Below, one piece after another: positions 46,287-55,887 of a DNA stretch of 64,000 nucleotides; the first letter of the stretch is position 1; each line of letters opens with the position of its first letter. The stretch is from assembly GCF_900106925.1 (NCBI RefSeq), contig NZ_FNNZ01000020.1:35554-99553 (forward strand). Direction: 5' to 3'. The translations under genes were made by a program, and so were the position numbers. This DNA comes from Thiocapsa roseopersicina. Lineage in GTDB: Bacteria; Pseudomonadota; Gammaproteobacteria; Chromatiales; Chromatiaceae. The notes under the pieces were generated by a model. It saw only the letters and a program-made list of their open reading frames with translations, ran no database searches and had not been told where the DNA came from.

Positions 46287-47933
46287 ATGGCTCAATCGTC
46301 AGCATCCAGTGCAGCACGTCGGCCCCGCCTGCTCATCATCGGCCTCGACGGATTGGAGATCCGCTATGCCGAACGACTCATGGACCGTGGCGAATTGCCG
46401 GCGCTCGAAGCCCTGCGGGCAAGGAGCGCATGCTTTCGGTTGGATCACGGACCGGCTCAGCGTACCGGACTGGCCTGGGAGCACTTCGCGTCGGGCCTCT
46501 CGCCCGCGGCGGCGAGCCGCTGGTCCGCGGTCGAGTTGGACCCGGGAACCTACAAGGTCTGGCAGGAAGGCGCACGGTTCAAACCGTTTTTAGACCAGAT
46601 CGGCGCCCGTGTCACGGTCTTCGACGCACCCTACGTGGATCTGCGCCGGACCACCGAGATGCGCGGCCTGGTCGGCTGGGGCGCCCACGATCCCGGTACC
46701 GAGCCGTACGGGCGGCCCGCTGAGCTCGCGCAGTCGTTTCAGGACAGGTTCGGCCCCTATCCGGCCGCCGAATGGACCTACGCCACGCCCGCCTACTGTG
46801 CGGCGACCTGCGAATCGATGGGCCAGTCCCTCGCCGCGGCGGTGGATCGGAGGTTGGAGGCAGCCCTGTGGATGCTGCAGGCCGTCCCGGACACGGACGT
46901 CTTCTTCGTGGTTACCGGGGAATTGCACTCCGCCATCGAGGGTCTCTGGCACGGGGTCGATCCGAATCACCCATTGCATGCCCACCCATCGGCCCCCGCA
47001 GCCGCAAATGCCCTGCTGGAGGTGCACCGGGCAGTCGACCGATTCGTCGCCCGGCTGGCCGAGGCGTGTCCCGGCTGGGACGTGCTGGCGTTCGCGATGG
47101 GCGGCATGGGGACGAACACCTCCGATCTGCAGAGCATGGCTTTGCTTCCGGAGCTGCTCTTCCGGGATGCATTCGGTCGGTCTCTGCTGCAGGTCTCGTC
47201 GGACTGGGCCCAAGCGCCGGATGCGATCCTGCACCTCGACCCACAGGAAGGCTGGAACAATGCCCGCAGCTGGTTTCCCCCTCCGGAGTTGCGCCCGGCT
47301 CGTCCAGCACGCTTCGGTCGCGGGCTTCGACGCCTGGTGCGCCGCGTACTCCCGCCGAAGACCGGCTCTGGCAGCCCTCTCGGTCCCTTCCGGAGCCCGC
47401 TGAATTGGCAGCCCACCACACGCTATGCCGCCTTGTGGTCGCAGATGAATGCCTTCGCGTTGCCGTCTTTCTACGACGGGCGCATTCGTGTGAATCTCCG
47501 GGGCAGAGAGCGGGAGGGTCGAGTCAATCCAACCGAATACGCCGATACACTCGAACGCTTGGAGAACTTACTCGGCGAATGCCGCGACCCGCGCACCGGC
47601 ACGAGCGCAGTCGCTCACTTCGAGCGCCCGAGCGCCGAGGATCCATTCGCGTTGGACAACAGCGATGCCGACTTAACCGTCGTCTGGCGCTCGCCCGCCA
47701 CTGCCCTGATTCATCCGAGATACGGAATGATTGGACCGCTGCCCTATCGTCGTACCGGCGGGCATACCGGCCCGCATGGCGTCGCCTATCTCGCCACGTC
47801 GTCGATCGCGGCGGGGGACTACGGCGAGCGTTCCTCCTTCGACATCGCCCCGACGGTCGTCGATCTCATCGGTGCACGCAGCGCCTCGGAACTGTCGGGC
47901 CGCAGCTTGCTCCGCGATGTAGGAACCGCCTGA
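46287..47933 (+). CDS. Alkaline phosphatase superfamily protein (type I phosphodiesterase-like)
   Basis: A 548-residue protein of the alkaline phosphatase/phosphodiesterase superfamily. The first metal motif is LLIIGLDGLEIRYAERLMDRG, and later metal-site-like segments are FFVVTGELHSAIEGLWHGVD and GGHTGPHGVAYLAT. No signal peptide is evident. Members of this group linked to glycosyltransferases may hydrolyse or transfer phosphorylated head groups. It ends 3 bp before the family 2 glycosyltransferase and is surely in one transcript with it. The substrate is unknown. Confidence 0.75.
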   Translation: MAQSSASSAARRPRLLIIGLDGLEIRYAERLMDRGELPALEALRARSACFRLDHGPAQRTGLAWEHFASGLSPAAASRWSAVELDPGTYKVWQEGARFKPFLDQIGARVTVFDAPYVDLRRTTEMRGLVGWGAHDPGTEPYGRPAELAQSFQDRFGPYPAAEWTYATPAYCAATCESMGQSLAAAVDRRLEAALWMLQAVPDTDVFFVVTGELHSAIEGLWHGVDPNHPLHAHPSAPAAANALLEVHRAVDRFVARLAEACPGWDVLAFAMGGMGTNTSDLQSMALLPELLFRDAFGRSLLQVSSDWAQAPDAILHLDPQEGWNNARSWFPPPELRPARPARFGRGLRRLVRRVLPPKTGSGSPLGPFRSPLNWQPTTRYAALWSQMNAFALPSFYDGRIRVNLRGREREGRVNPTEYADTLERLENLLGECRDPRTGTSAVAHFERPSAEDPFALDNSDADLTVVWRSPATALIHPRYGMIGPLPYRRTGGHTGPHGVAYLATSSIAAGDYGERSSFDIAPTVVDLIGARSASELSGRSLLRDVGTA

Positions 47934-47936
47934 GCC

Positions 47937-48884
47937 ATGTCCACAGAGAGGTTGCGTATCAGCGCGGTGGTCTGTACTCGCAATCGGGTCGATTTTCTCG
48001 TTGAAGCCTTGCGCAGCTTGAGGGGCCAGACACTGGATCCGGAATGGTTCGAGATCCTGGTGGTCGACAACCACTCGCATGACGGAACAGCGGATCTGGT
48101 GTGGGGCCTTGCAGAGAAGCAACCCAACCTGCGCTATCTGTTCGAGCCCGAGCTCGGCCTCAGTCACGCCCGCAATCTGGGTTGGCGAACCGCGCGAGCG
48201 CCGTTCGTCGCCTACCTGGACGACGACGCCGTCGCGGCCCCTGACTGGCTGGAAAAGATCCTCCTGGCCTTCGACCAAGTCCTCCCGACCCCCGGCTGTG
48301 TCTGCGGTCGCGTTGTACCGATTTGGGGCAAGGATCGGCCGGTTTGGTTGAACGATACGCTCGGCCGTTATTACTCGATCCTCGAGCGGTCGGACCCGCC
48401 CGGATGGCTGACCGACAACGCCTTCTGCGGTGCCAATATGGCCTTCCCCAGCGCTCTGCTGGCAAGGCTCGGCGGCTTCGACACCGAGTTGGGCCGGCGA
48501 GGTGCGAACCTCCTCTCGAACGAAGAGTTGCTGATGAGCAAGCGTCTTCGTGCGAGCGGGCTTGCGATTTACTACGATCCGACCATAGGGGTGCGACACC
48601 ATATCCCGGCCGCCCGATTGACCCGCGGTTGGATCATCCGCCGTGTTTACTGGCAGGGCGTCTCCAACGCCATCGTCTGGCGACGGCTCGAGGCGGCCGA
48701 TACGACACGTCGCCTGAAGGCGGGGGTCCGGTCGCTGCAGAGCATTCTCTCGCTCGCCGGTCGACTGACCCGCACCTTGGTGAGCCGAGACGCAAACCAC
48801 GTCTTCGACACCGCGCTCCGGCTCGTCGGCCGAGGCGGCTATCTGGTCGGACTGCTCGCTCCCGGACGCGCGCGGGCGCGCTGA
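47937..48884 (+). CDS. Glycosyltransferase family 2
   Basis: A 315-residue GT-A enzyme. The N-terminus RISAVVCTRNRVDFLVEALRSL is the nucleotide-sugar strand, the metal motif is FVAYLDDDAVAAPDWLEKIL, and CGANMAFPSALLARLGGFD and SNEELLMSKRL follow. A C-terminal amphipathic stretch (LVGRGGYLVGLLAPGR) could associate with the membrane. It works with the preceding phosphodiesterase-type gene and the divergent glycosyltransferase in an undefined glycan pathway. Confidence 0.9.
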   Translation: MSTERLRISAVVCTRNRVDFLVEALRSLRGQTLDPEWFEILVVDNHSHDGTADLVWGLAEKQPNLRYLFEPELGLSHARNLGWRTARAPFVAYLDDDAVAAPDWLEKILLAFDQVLPTPGCVCGRVVPIWGKDRPVWLNDTLGRYYSILERSDPPGWLTDNAFCGANMAFPSALLARLGGFDTELGRRGANLLSNEELLMSKRLRASGLAIYYDPTIGVRHHIPAARLTRGWIIRRVYWQGVSNAIVWRRLEAADTTRRLKAGVRSLQSILSLAGRLTRTLVSRDANHVFDTALRLVGRGGYLVGLLAPGRARAR

Positions 48885-49214
48885 CGTTCGCGCAGTCAAG
48901 TCCTTACGATTGGTGCGATTCCGGCTCGTCTTGGCCGACGACTGCGAGCCGATTTCTCGCCGACGGACCAACCCCGGCGGCCATCTTCGAGCGCGCCGAG
49001 CAGCTTGAGCAGGCCGGCGATTGCCCCTCCGCCTGTGCCCTCTACAGCGAAGCCGCCAACGCCGATCCCAGCTTCGCGGCCCGCCTCGCGCGCCGCTACG
49101 ACCCGCTCAGCCATCGCCCCGGAACCTGCATCGCCGCCCCCGGACTCGACCAAGGTGTCCGGCGGCGAGGCATGGATTGGAGAGGGCCAGATCGCTCGGC
49201 GCTTCTTCAAAGGA
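48885..49214 (+). other. 330-bp region with a TPR-like coding remnant
   Basis: Between the glycosyltransferase and tRNA-Sec, a plus-strand frame around 48967-49110 reads AAIFERAEQLEQAGDCPSAC and then ALYSEAANADPSFAARLARR, the pattern of a tetratricopeptide repeat. No convincing start codon, and the frame then runs into tRNA-Sec. It is probably a relic or chance fragment of a TPR protein. Confidence 0.3.
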
Positions 49215-49310
49215 TGGCGGAAAGGCATGGGAGTCGAACCCACCCGGGAGTGTCTGACACCCCCAACCGGGTTTGAAGCCCGGCCGCCCCACCGGAGGCG
49301 ATGCCCTTCC
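49215..49310 (-). tRNA. selC: tRNA-Sec (selenocysteine, UCA anticodon)
   Basis: A 96-nt tRNA with an 8-bp acceptor stem (GGAAGGGC with GCCTTTCC), discriminator G and encoded CCA, an anticodon stem-loop CCGGG-CTTCAAA-CCCGG (TCA), and a long variable arm (GGGGGTGTCAGACACTCCC). These are diagnostic of bacterial tRNA-Sec. It lies 17 bp after the selB stop on the same strand. Confidence 0.97.
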
Positions 49311-49327
49311 AAAATCGTGGCGAACGG

Positions 49328-51241
49328 CTACTGGATCGGCTCCCCGGGATGGGCGAGGGGGCTGTCGGTGCGTAGCCGATGGGTGTCGCGCACCCGCCGG
49401 GTGAGACCGATCCGGTCGAAGTATTCAAGGATCTGGATTCCGCGCTTGCGTCCGAGCCCCGTGCGATCGCGGAAGTCCGCGGCACGGATCTCGCCTGTCT
49501 CAGCGTCGAGCACGCGCACGATCGCGGCCAGTCGCTCCAGCGCCTCCGGGACGAAGAAGAGATCCCGCACCACCTGAAACAGCAACCCCTGTCCGCCCAT
49601 CTTGCGCAGCAAGAGCCGCACGTCCGCTTCGGCCAAATCCAGCCGCTTGGCAAGGTCACGCACCCAGGGCGGATCCAGCGGTGTCTCCCGAAGCAGCGGC
49701 AGGATCCGCTCGGCACTGGCCTGCTCGCGCGGCGTCAGCGTCAGCACGTGCTCCGGGCGATGGAGCCAGGCGCCGGTGCGTGTCAGCGCGCCTTGCGCGA
49801 TCAGGTCCGCGACCAGGGCGGTGAAGATCGGCGGGGGTAGCCTCGGCATCCATAAGCGGCGCGCCCGTCCGGCGTCCGGTCCCAGCTCTTCCGGCGATCG
49901 CGCGTGATACTCCGCGAGTCCCTCGAGCAGGGTTTGCGCCAGGGCCTGCCAGGCGGATTGTGCCACAGCATGGGTCCGGCTGCCGATCGAGATACGACGA
50001 CAATCGGGTGGCAGGTGCTCCGGCAGCTCGGGCGTATTCCAGGCGGCTTGCAGCCGGTCGAGATCGAGACCCCAAGCGGATTGAACCAGCAATCGCTTCA
50101 GCCGTTCAGATGGTATCTCGCATTCCAGGGTTGTCAGCTCGCCGAGCCGTTCCGGGGTGCGGCGCTTGCGGGCCGGCGCGAAGAGGTCGAGGACACGCCC
50201 GCCACCGAGCGTCTGGCGTGCCTCGGCGTCGCGCACGATGAAGCGATCGCCGTGGAGTGCGCCGATGGGACGATCCAGCACGACTTGGGCGAAGGCACTG
50301 TCGCCGGGGGCGAGCGTCTCCCCCTGCAGAAGCACCAGATGCGCCATCACATGTGCCGCCCCCAGGTGCAGGTGAACCGGTGACCAGTGGCGCAGGGGGT
50401 GGGGCGCATGCGGGGTGAGTGTCAGGCGCGCATCGAAGCGTTCGATCGGGATGGCGAGCCGCGGCGACACGATCCAGTCGCCGCGCGCGACCGCGTCCTT
50501 CTCGACACCGGCCAGATTGAGCGCGCACCTCTGTCCGACCCACCCCGTGTCGGCCGGGCGATTCTGCGCGTGCAGGCCCCGCAGACGCACACGCCGCCCG
50601 CTCGGTGCAAGCGCCAGCTCCTCGCCGACGCGGACCGAGCCCGCGAAGACCGTCCCGGTGACCACGGTGCCGGTGCCGTGCAAGGTAAAGCTGCGGTCGA
50701 CCGCCAACCGAAAGTCGCCCTGCGCACGACGCGGCGGGAGGCGCAGCGCCGCCGCGTGCAAATGCGCGCGTAGTGCATCGATCCCCGTGCCCGTGACGGA
50801 CGACACCGTGAAGATGAGCGCGCCGGCGAGGCGCGTGGTCGCCAGCAGGGCGGCGATCTCGGCCGCGACCGCGTCGACACGCGCCGGCTCGCACCGGTCG
50901 ATCTTGGTCAGCGCGACCGCACCTCGGGCGATGCCGAGCAGGTCGATGATCTCCAAGTGCTCGCGGGTCTGCGGCATCACCCCGTCATCGGCCGCGACCA
51001 CCAGCAGCAGGGAGTCGATCCCGGCCGCACCGGCGAGCATGGTGTGGATCAGCCGCTCGTGCCCCGGCACGTCGATAAAGCCGAGCACCTCGCCATCGGG
51101 CAGCGGCTGGTAGGCGTAGCCCAGCTCGATGGTGATCCCGCGCGCCTTCTCCTCCTTGAGCCGGTCGGTATCCACGCCCGTGAGTGCCTGGACCAGGGCG
51201 GTCTTGCCGTGATCGATGTGTCCGGCGGTTCCGATGATCAT
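49328..51241 (-). CDS. selB: Selenocysteine-specific elongation factor SelB
   Basis: A 637-residue SelB. The GTPase domain starts [19 protein letters not shown] (G1), with [10 protein letters not shown] (G2), [12 protein letters not shown] (G3) and ALTKIDRCE (G4). The C-terminal third contains the winged-helix repeats (for example [20 protein letters not shown] and [19 protein letters not shown]) that bind SECIS hairpins. It delivers Sec-tRNA to the ribosome at UGA codons such as those in fdnG and selD here. Its start overlaps the selA stop (ATGA). Confidence 0.97.
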   Translation of the reverse strand: MIIGTAGHIDHGKTALVQALTGVDTDRLKEEKARGITIELGYAYQPLPDGEVLGFIDVPGHERLIHTMLAGAAGIDSLLLVVAADDGVMPQTREHLEIIDLLGIARGAVALTKIDRCEPARVDAVAAEIAALLATTRLAGALIFTVSSVTGTGIDALRAHLHAAALRLPPRRAQGDFRLAVDRSFTLHGTGTVVTGTVFAGSVRVGEELALAPSGRRVRLRGLHAQNRPADTGWVGQRCALNLAGVEKDAVARGDWIVSPRLAIPIERFDARLTLTPHAPHPLRHWSPVHLHLGAAHVMAHLVLLQGETLAPGDSAFAQVVLDRPIGALHGDRFIVRDAEARQTLGGGRVLDLFAPARKRRTPERLGELTTLECEIPSERLKRLLVQSAWGLDLDRLQAAWNTPELPEHLPPDCRRISIGSRTHAVAQSAWQALAQTLLEGLAEYHARSPEELGPDAGRARRLWMPRLPPPIFTALVADLIAQGALTRTGAWLHRPEHVLTLTPREQASAERILPLLRETPLDPPWVRDLAKRLDLAEADVRLLLRKMGGQGLLFQVVRDLFFVPEALERLAAIVRVLDAETGEIRAADFRDRTGLGRKRGIQILEYFDRIGLTRRVRDTHRLRTDSPLAHPGEPIQ

Positions 51242-52758
51242 GTGTTGGAGCGCGTTCGGTCCGGCGTGTGTGGTTCGTGCATGGGTTCAACCTGGCCGCG
51301 GCCCGGGGGTGTCGTCGTCGACGCCGTTGTAGCCTTTGGCTCCGAGAGACCGAGTGACTCGAGTTGGCCCGCGAAATGGCCTTCCGCCTCCGGGGCCAGA
51401 CAGCGTAGATCCAGCCGCAGCGATCCATCGGCGATGCGACCGATGACCGGGGTCGGCAGGCCGCGCAGTGCCGCCTCCAGCCGATTGAGGCCGCCGCCTC
51501 GCTTGGTCGTCGGCGTCATCACCAGGGCATGGCTCGGGAGCCGGTCAACGGGCAGCGAGCCGCTGCCGATCTGCGACAGTGCCGACGCGGCGGTGACCTG
51601 GATCGGCCAGGCGGCGAGCGCGTGCTGGAGGGCCGGGAGCAGTCGGTGCGCCTGGGCGCGGATCTCCATCTCCGAGCGTGTCAGCAACCGCAAAGTCGTC
51701 AACCGCTCGGTCAGACGATCGGGGTCGCGATAGAGCCTCAGCACGGCCTCGAGCGCCGCCAGCGTGAGCTTGCCGACCCGCAGGGCGCGCTTCAGCGGGT
51801 TCTTCTTGATCCGCCGGATGAGGTCGGCGCGGCCGACCAGGATGCCGGCCTGCGGACCGCCGAGCAGCTTGTCGCCGCTGAAGGTCACGAGATCGGCGCC
51901 CGCTTCGAGCGATGCCGCGGGTGTCGGCTCGGGCGGCAGACCGTAGCGCGCCAGGTCGACCAGGGTACCGCTGCCCAGGTCTACCACGAAGGGCCGCTCG
52001 TGACGATGCGCCAGCGCGATCAGCTCGGCTTCGGGCACCGCCTTGGTGAAGCCGTGGATGGCGTAGTTGCTGGTATGCACCTTCATCAGCAGCGCGGTGC
52101 GCGGCCCGATCGCCGCCTCGAAGTCGTGCGGATGGGTGCGGTTGGTCGTGCCGACCTCGCGCAATTTGGCCCCGGCGCGGCTCATGATGTCCGGTATCCT
52201 GAAGGCGCCTCCGATCTCGACCAGCTCGCCGCGCGAGACCAACACCTCCTTGCGCGACGCCAGCGTATTGAGCAGCAGGAAGACCGCCGCCGCATTGTTG
52301 TTGACCACCGTCGCGGCCTCGGCCCCGGTCAGCTCCCGCAGCAGACCTTCGACGATGTCGTCGCGATCACCGCGCCCGCCCGTCTCCAGGTCGTACTCCA
52401 GCGCACAGGGATGACGGGCGGCCTCGACCAGCGCCGCGATCGCCTCCTCCGGGAGTGTCGCTCGACCCAAATTCGTATGGAGCACGGTCCCGGTGAGGTT
52501 GTAGACGGACCTGAGTCGGGAGGCGCCTCGCTCGGCGAGCAGGCTCGCCAAGTGCTCGACCAGGGCGGTCTCGGTCAGCGTGGACGGATCGAGCTCGCCC
52601 GCGCCGATCCGGCCCCGAAGACTGGCGAGCAGATCCCGCACCGCCGCGGTCGTCGCTTGTCGTCCGTGCTCCGCCAGAGGCTCGGCGGTGGCGGGCCAGC
52701 TCAGGAAACGATCGACCGAGGGGAGTAGGGCGAGTGGATTGGAGGGCGCTGCCGTCAT
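51238..52758 (-). CDS. selA: L-seryl-tRNA(Sec) selenium transferase
   Basis: A 506-residue PLP enzyme converting Ser-tRNA(Sec) to Sec-tRNA(Sec) with selenophosphate. The PLP lysine is Lys297 in [14 protein letters not shown]; the N-terminal [16 protein letters not shown] and [17 protein letters not shown] are diagnostic. The C-terminus has an extra Thr/Pro-rich tail. It overlaps fdhE (ATGA) upstream and selB downstream, so fdhE-selA-selB-selC forms one transcriptional unit. Confidence 0.97.
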   Translation of the reverse strand: MTAAPSNPLALLPSVDRFLSWPATAEPLAEHGRQATTAAVRDLLASLRGRIGAGELDPSTLTETALVEHLASLLAERGASRLRSVYNLTGTVLHTNLGRATLPEEAIAALVEAARHPCALEYDLETGGRGDRDDIVEGLLRELTGAEAATVVNNNAAAVFLLLNTLASRKEVLVSRGELVEIGGAFRIPDIMSRAGAKLREVGTTNRTHPHDFEAAIGPRTALLMKVHTSNYAIHGFTKAVPEAELIALAHRHERPFVVDLGSGTLVDLARYGLPPEPTPAASLEAGADLVTFSGDKLLGGPQAGILVGRADLIRRIKKNPLKRALRVGKLTLAALEAVLRLYRDPDRLTERLTTLRLLTRSEMEIRAQAHRLLPALQHALAAWPIQVTAASALSQIGSGSLPVDRLPSHALVMTPTTKRGGGLNRLEAALRGLPTPVIGRIADGSLRLDLRCLAPEAEGHFAGQLESLGLSEPKATTASTTTPPGRGQVEPMHEPHTPDRTRSNT

Positions 52759-53669
52759 GAGGGCGCTTGCAGCAGCATCAGATTGACCCCGCTGCGCGCA
52801 TAGCCCTCGTCGCTCATCAGCCAGTCCAGCGCGAGCGAGGCGAGATCATCGGCTGTCGGCTCCAGATCCGGGGTTTGGTTCTGGTAGAGGATCTTTAGAT
52901 AGCTGCGGCAGTCGGGACAGGATTCGGCGCGAATCGCGGAGTCTGGATTCTCGACCGCGTGGTAGCCGATCTGGCGGGTGTTGTTGCAGGTGCTGCATTT
53001 AGCCCGCTCTAAATACCACTGCGAGCTGCACAGCGAGCAGACCAGATAGCGCAAGGCATCCGTGGCACCGCCGGTGCGGACCACCGAGGCGACAGGGTGC
53101 GAGCCGCAGACGGGGCAGAGATCGGGAAAACCGGGGCGTGCGATCCGCGACGGCTCCAGGTCGCGGGCGAGCCGACTCCAGTAGACCTGCAGGGCGGCGG
53201 CGATAATCGCCGAGGCGGCGATGTCGATGCCGGCGAGATCAAGCGCCAGCAGGGCGTCGGCTTGCTCCTCGATCCAGGCATCGTCGCTGGCGACAATCCG
53301 CTCTAGCACGGCCTGTGCCTGGACCGGCGCTACCGGACCGAGTCGGCCAGGCAGGTCGCGGACCAGCTCGCGCCAGCGTGAGTCGCGCGCCAAGCCCCGC
53401 GGCGCGAGCGGCGGGGAGTCATCGGTGGCCGAACGATCGAGATGCGTCGCGTCCGGCGGCGAATCGGTCGGCGCTTCGAACGCCGCTTGCTGCCAGTCGG
53501 CGATGGCGGCGACGAAGGTGAGATAGTCCCCGAGGCTGTGCCCCGGCGCGACTCGGCGCAATCGCTCCGCGCGGGTCTTGTAGGTGTCCGCGTCCGGCAG
53601 CAACAGACGCGGGATCGCGGCGGAGAAGGACTCGATCTCGCCGGGTTGGAGGATCTTGGGGGAAGACAT
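52755..53669 (-). CDS. fdhE: Formate dehydrogenase accessory protein FdhE
   Basis: A 304-residue FdhE with rubredoxin-like zinc/iron ribbons: [22 protein letters not shown] and CPDCRSY. FdhE is needed for maturation or activity of respiratory formate dehydrogenases. Its presence at the head of selAB and 3 kb from fdnGHI links the Sec machinery to formate dehydrogenase as its main client. Confidence 0.93.
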   Translation of the reverse strand: MSSPKILQPGEIESFSAAIPRLLLPDADTYKTRAERLRRVAPGHSLGDYLTFVAAIADWQQAAFEAPTDSPPDATHLDRSATDDSPPLAPRGLARDSRWRELVRDLPGRLGPVAPVQAQAVLERIVASDDAWIEEQADALLALDLAGIDIAASAIIAAALQVYWSRLARDLEPSRIARPGFPDLCPVCGSHPVASVVRTGGATDALRYLVCSLCSSQWYLERAKCSTCNNTRQIGYHAVENPDSAIRAESCPDCRSYLKILYQNQTPDLEPTADDLASLALDWLMSDEGYARSGVNLMLLQAPS

Positions 53670-53792
53670 CGTGCTCCTTATTCCTGAGATGTGCTCGATC
53701 CGAGCCAGAATACCGCTCGCCTGCTACTTGGCCGGGCGAGCCTTTGCGTCGTCGATGGCGTCGCCGGTGTCGTCGGCCATCGGAATAGCCCG

Positions 53793-53825
53793 GTAGGATG
53801 GGTTCGCAAGCTCACCGCATCCTAC
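53793..53825. repeat. REP-like palindrome downstream of rsgA
   Basis: GTAGGATG and CATCCTAC, exact reverse complements, enclose a 17-nt core (GGTTCGCAAGCTCACCG). The GTAGG end resembles the REP units near 55.1-55.9 kb. It lies 4 bp after the rsgA stop and may also terminate that transcript. Confidence 0.5.
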
Positions 53826-53829
53826 AGCC

Positions 53830-54900
53830 TCAGCGATCCTTTAAGTCCGTTTTTGCCGACTTGATGTATCGACCGAATTCCCGATCCTTCTTTCTCCTTT
53901 CCGCATGGGACATTTGGTAGAAGTCGGACTCTTCCCTGAGCTTCAGGTAATTCTCAACATGCTCCCGGCTGATTTCGCCGGAATGCACCGCCCCGAGCAC
54001 CGCACAACCCGGCTCGCCGGTATGGCCGCAGTCGCGATACCGGCAACTGGATGCGAGGGCCGTGATCTCGGCATAACCGGCCCCGATGCCGTCATCCGCG
54101 CCGACAATGCCGAATTCACGCATCCCCGGATTGTCGATGACCAGCGCGCCGCCTTCGAGACGAATCAGCTCGCGGCGCACGGTCGTATGCCGCCCTTCGC
54201 CCGTTGCGCTGACGGTTCCGGTCTCCAATCTGTCTCGGTCGACCAAGTGATTGATCAGCGTACTCTTGCCCACCCCGGAGGACCCGACAAAGCAATAGGT
54301 CTTTCCCGGCGCCAACAATTGCTTCAGATCCTCCAGACCCTCCCGCGTGACGTTGCTCAGTGTCAGGATCGGTGCCATGACACCGATCGAATCGATCTCG
54401 GCCAACTGCGCGGCCAATACCGCAGGATCCACCAGGTCCGTCTTGGTCAGCAGGATACAGGGATCGGCGCCGCCCTCCATCACCATCACGAGATAGCGTT
54501 CCAGCCGCTTGAGGTTGAAGTCGAAGTGGCAGGATTGGACGATCACCACGGAGTCCACATTCGCCGCGATCATCTGATCGTCGATGGCGTTTCCGGCCGA
54601 CTTCCTGCGCAGCGAGGTCCGGCGCTCCAGGACCGCCTGAACCACCCCGAAATCGTCGCCCGGCTGCCTCTCCAGGCACACCCAGTCGCCCACACACGGC
54701 AACTCATGGGAGAGGTGATGGCGGTGCAGATAGCGACCGGCCAGCTTGGCCCGGAAAGGGCCGGTCTGATCCACGAGCAACAACTGATCACGATCGACAG
54801 CTGCAACGCGGGCGATCGTCTCCGTTGGCTTGCATTCCGTCCTTTGCTCGAACCAGTCGGTCCAGCCCAATCCATTCAGTTCACAGAGCCGATCTTTCAT
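53830..54900 (-). CDS. rsgA: Ribosome small subunit-dependent GTPase A
   Basis: A 356-residue circularly permuted GTPase that assists late 30S maturation. It has an N-terminal OB fold, the G4 motif LLTKTDLVD before the G1 motif FVGSSGVGKSTLINHL, the G3 region VIDNPGMREFGI, and a C-terminal zinc site with CRYRDCGHTGEPGC. It is a single gene between the sel and RAYT regions. Genomes often carry a second copy near orn; that cannot be judged here. Confidence 0.95.
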   Translation of the reverse strand: MKDRLCELNGLGWTDWFEQRTECKPTETIARVAAVDRDQLLLVDQTGPFRAKLAGRYLHRHHLSHELPCVGDWVCLERQPGDDFGVVQAVLERRTSLRRKSAGNAIDDQMIAANVDSVVIVQSCHFDFNLKRLERYLVMVMEGGADPCILLTKTDLVDPAVLAAQLAEIDSIGVMAPILTLSNVTREGLEDLKQLLAPGKTYCFVGSSGVGKSTLINHLVDRDRLETGTVSATGEGRHTTVRRELIRLEGGALVIDNPGMREFGIVGADDGIGAGYAEITALASSCRYRDCGHTGEPGCAVLGAVHSGEISREHVENYLKLREESDFYQMSHAERRKKDREFGRYIKSAKTDLKDR

Positions 54901-55075
54901 TATTCTCCGCCCACTTGAGTCGCACTATTTTCGCGGCGCATAACGTGCAAATTGACCGGATCCGCCAGCCCCTTTTCAGTTATCATTTTGAACCCGGCGG
55001 GATGCGGCACGGAACGAACAGCATCAATCGAAGGATACTACTGAACTGTAATTCCGCCCTCCTCGATCAGCCCGA

Positions 55076-55105
55076 GTAGGGTGGAACTCCGATAGGAGGT
55101 TCCAC
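55076..55105 (+). repeat. REP element, left copy
   Basis: A 30-nt unit starting GTAGG and containing the stem GTGGAAC...GTTCCAC around TCCGATAGGAG. It is the exact reverse complement of 55858-55887. Confidence 0.85.
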
Positions 55106-55116
55106 TCTACGTGGGG

Positions 55117-55650
55117 TCAATCCCGCTCGCCGACAGGCATTTCGTCGATCCGCACGTCTGCCCAGTCCACGGGGTACAGGTCAGCCGCAACCGCGCGGTG
55201 GAAGGTGGAATAGGGCCAATCTCGAACCCGACTGACATGCCCATGCTTGACTGGATTGAAATGGACATAGTCCAGGTGGCGGCTGAAGTCGAGATCGGAG
55301 CGAATCGCGTGCTCCCAGAAGCGCCGTTGCCAGATCCCCCGCTCACCGCGCGCGATGCGGGAGCGGCGGCGTCGCTCGGTGGCGGGTATGGCACGGACAA
55401 AACGGATCTTGATAGCCTTGATGCGATTGGAGAAATCCGCGTCACCCTCGGGCAAAGTGATGACGCAATGCATGTGGTCCGGCAACACCACCCACCCGTC
55501 GATCCGGAATGGACGCTCCTGGCGCGTACGGCGTACCGCCTCGCGCAGCGCATCGATGTGACGCACCAACAGATCCGAGCGCCGCTCCTGCAGATTGATG
55601 GTGAAGAAGTAGGTTCCGCCTGGAACCCAGAAGCGACGATAGCGTGACAT
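55117..55650 (-). CDS. REP-associated tyrosine transposase (RAYT)
   Basis: A 177-residue Y1 transposase of the IS200/RAYT superfamily, from the ATG at 55650 (AAGGA about 9 bp upstream); a longer in-frame start at 55728 is less likely. The metal-binding HxH is His59-Met-His61 (VLPDHMHCVITLP) and the nucleophile is Tyr128 in LDYVHFNPVKHG. The N-terminus RFWVPGGTYFFTINL is characteristic. RAYTs cleave and mobilise single-stranded REP hairpins and are usually single-copy, non-selfish genes. It ends 11 bp from the left REP. Confidence 0.92.
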   Translation of the reverse strand: MSRYRRFWVPGGTYFFTINLQERRSDLLVRHIDALREAVRRTRQERPFRIDGWVVLPDHMHCVITLPEGDADFSNRIKAIKIRFVRAIPATERRRRSRIARGERGIWQRRFWEHAIRSDLDFSRHLDYVHFNPVKHGHVSRVRDWPYSTFHRAVAADLYPVDWADVRIDEMPVGERD

Positions 55651-55742
55651 CCTGTCATCCTTCGGGAGATATCGGGGCTGCTCGGGCGGAGTATCACGGC
55701 CCCAGCCCCGATCGACAACCCCCCACACTCCGCGTCGTCATC

Positions 55743-55773
55743 GTAGGGCGGATGCCCGATAGGGCGATCCGCC
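55743..55773 (+). repeat. REP variant with compensatory stem changes
   Basis: This 31-nt unit begins GTAGGG and contains GGCGGAT...ATCCGCC around GCCCGATAGGGCG. It shares the architecture and the central CCGATAGG of the flanking REPs but has different stem bases on both sides, so pairing is kept. Confidence 0.7.
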
Positions 55774-55857
55774 ATTCAGACGCCGAACCGATCCACCAAC
55801 ATTTGGTAGCATCCAAAAAGCAGCACCGACTGCGGCGAGGTCAGTGACACCCAAATG

Positions 55858-55887
55858 GTGGAACCTCCTATCGGAGTTCCACCCTAC
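55858..55887 (-). repeat. REP element, right copy (inverted)
   Basis: Exact reverse complement of 55076-55105. It contains the last codons and stop of the 266-residue gene on the minus strand. Confidence 0.85.

Larger units (their letters stand above)
55076..55887. mobile_element. RAYT/REP unit (REP-associated transposase with inverted REP ends)
   Basis: A RAYT gene (55117-55650) is bracketed by two perfect 30-nt inverted copies of a hairpin-forming REP sequence at 55076-55105 and 55858-55887, with a variant REP inside at 55743-55773. This matches the known organisation of RAYTs with their cognate REPs. The right copy lies in the 3' end of the neighbouring gene, which suggests insertion. Confidence 0.75.

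Noticed and set aside
47673..48971. 432-codon minus-strand frame
   Set aside because: Antisense to the family 2 glycosyltransferase; no domain seen.
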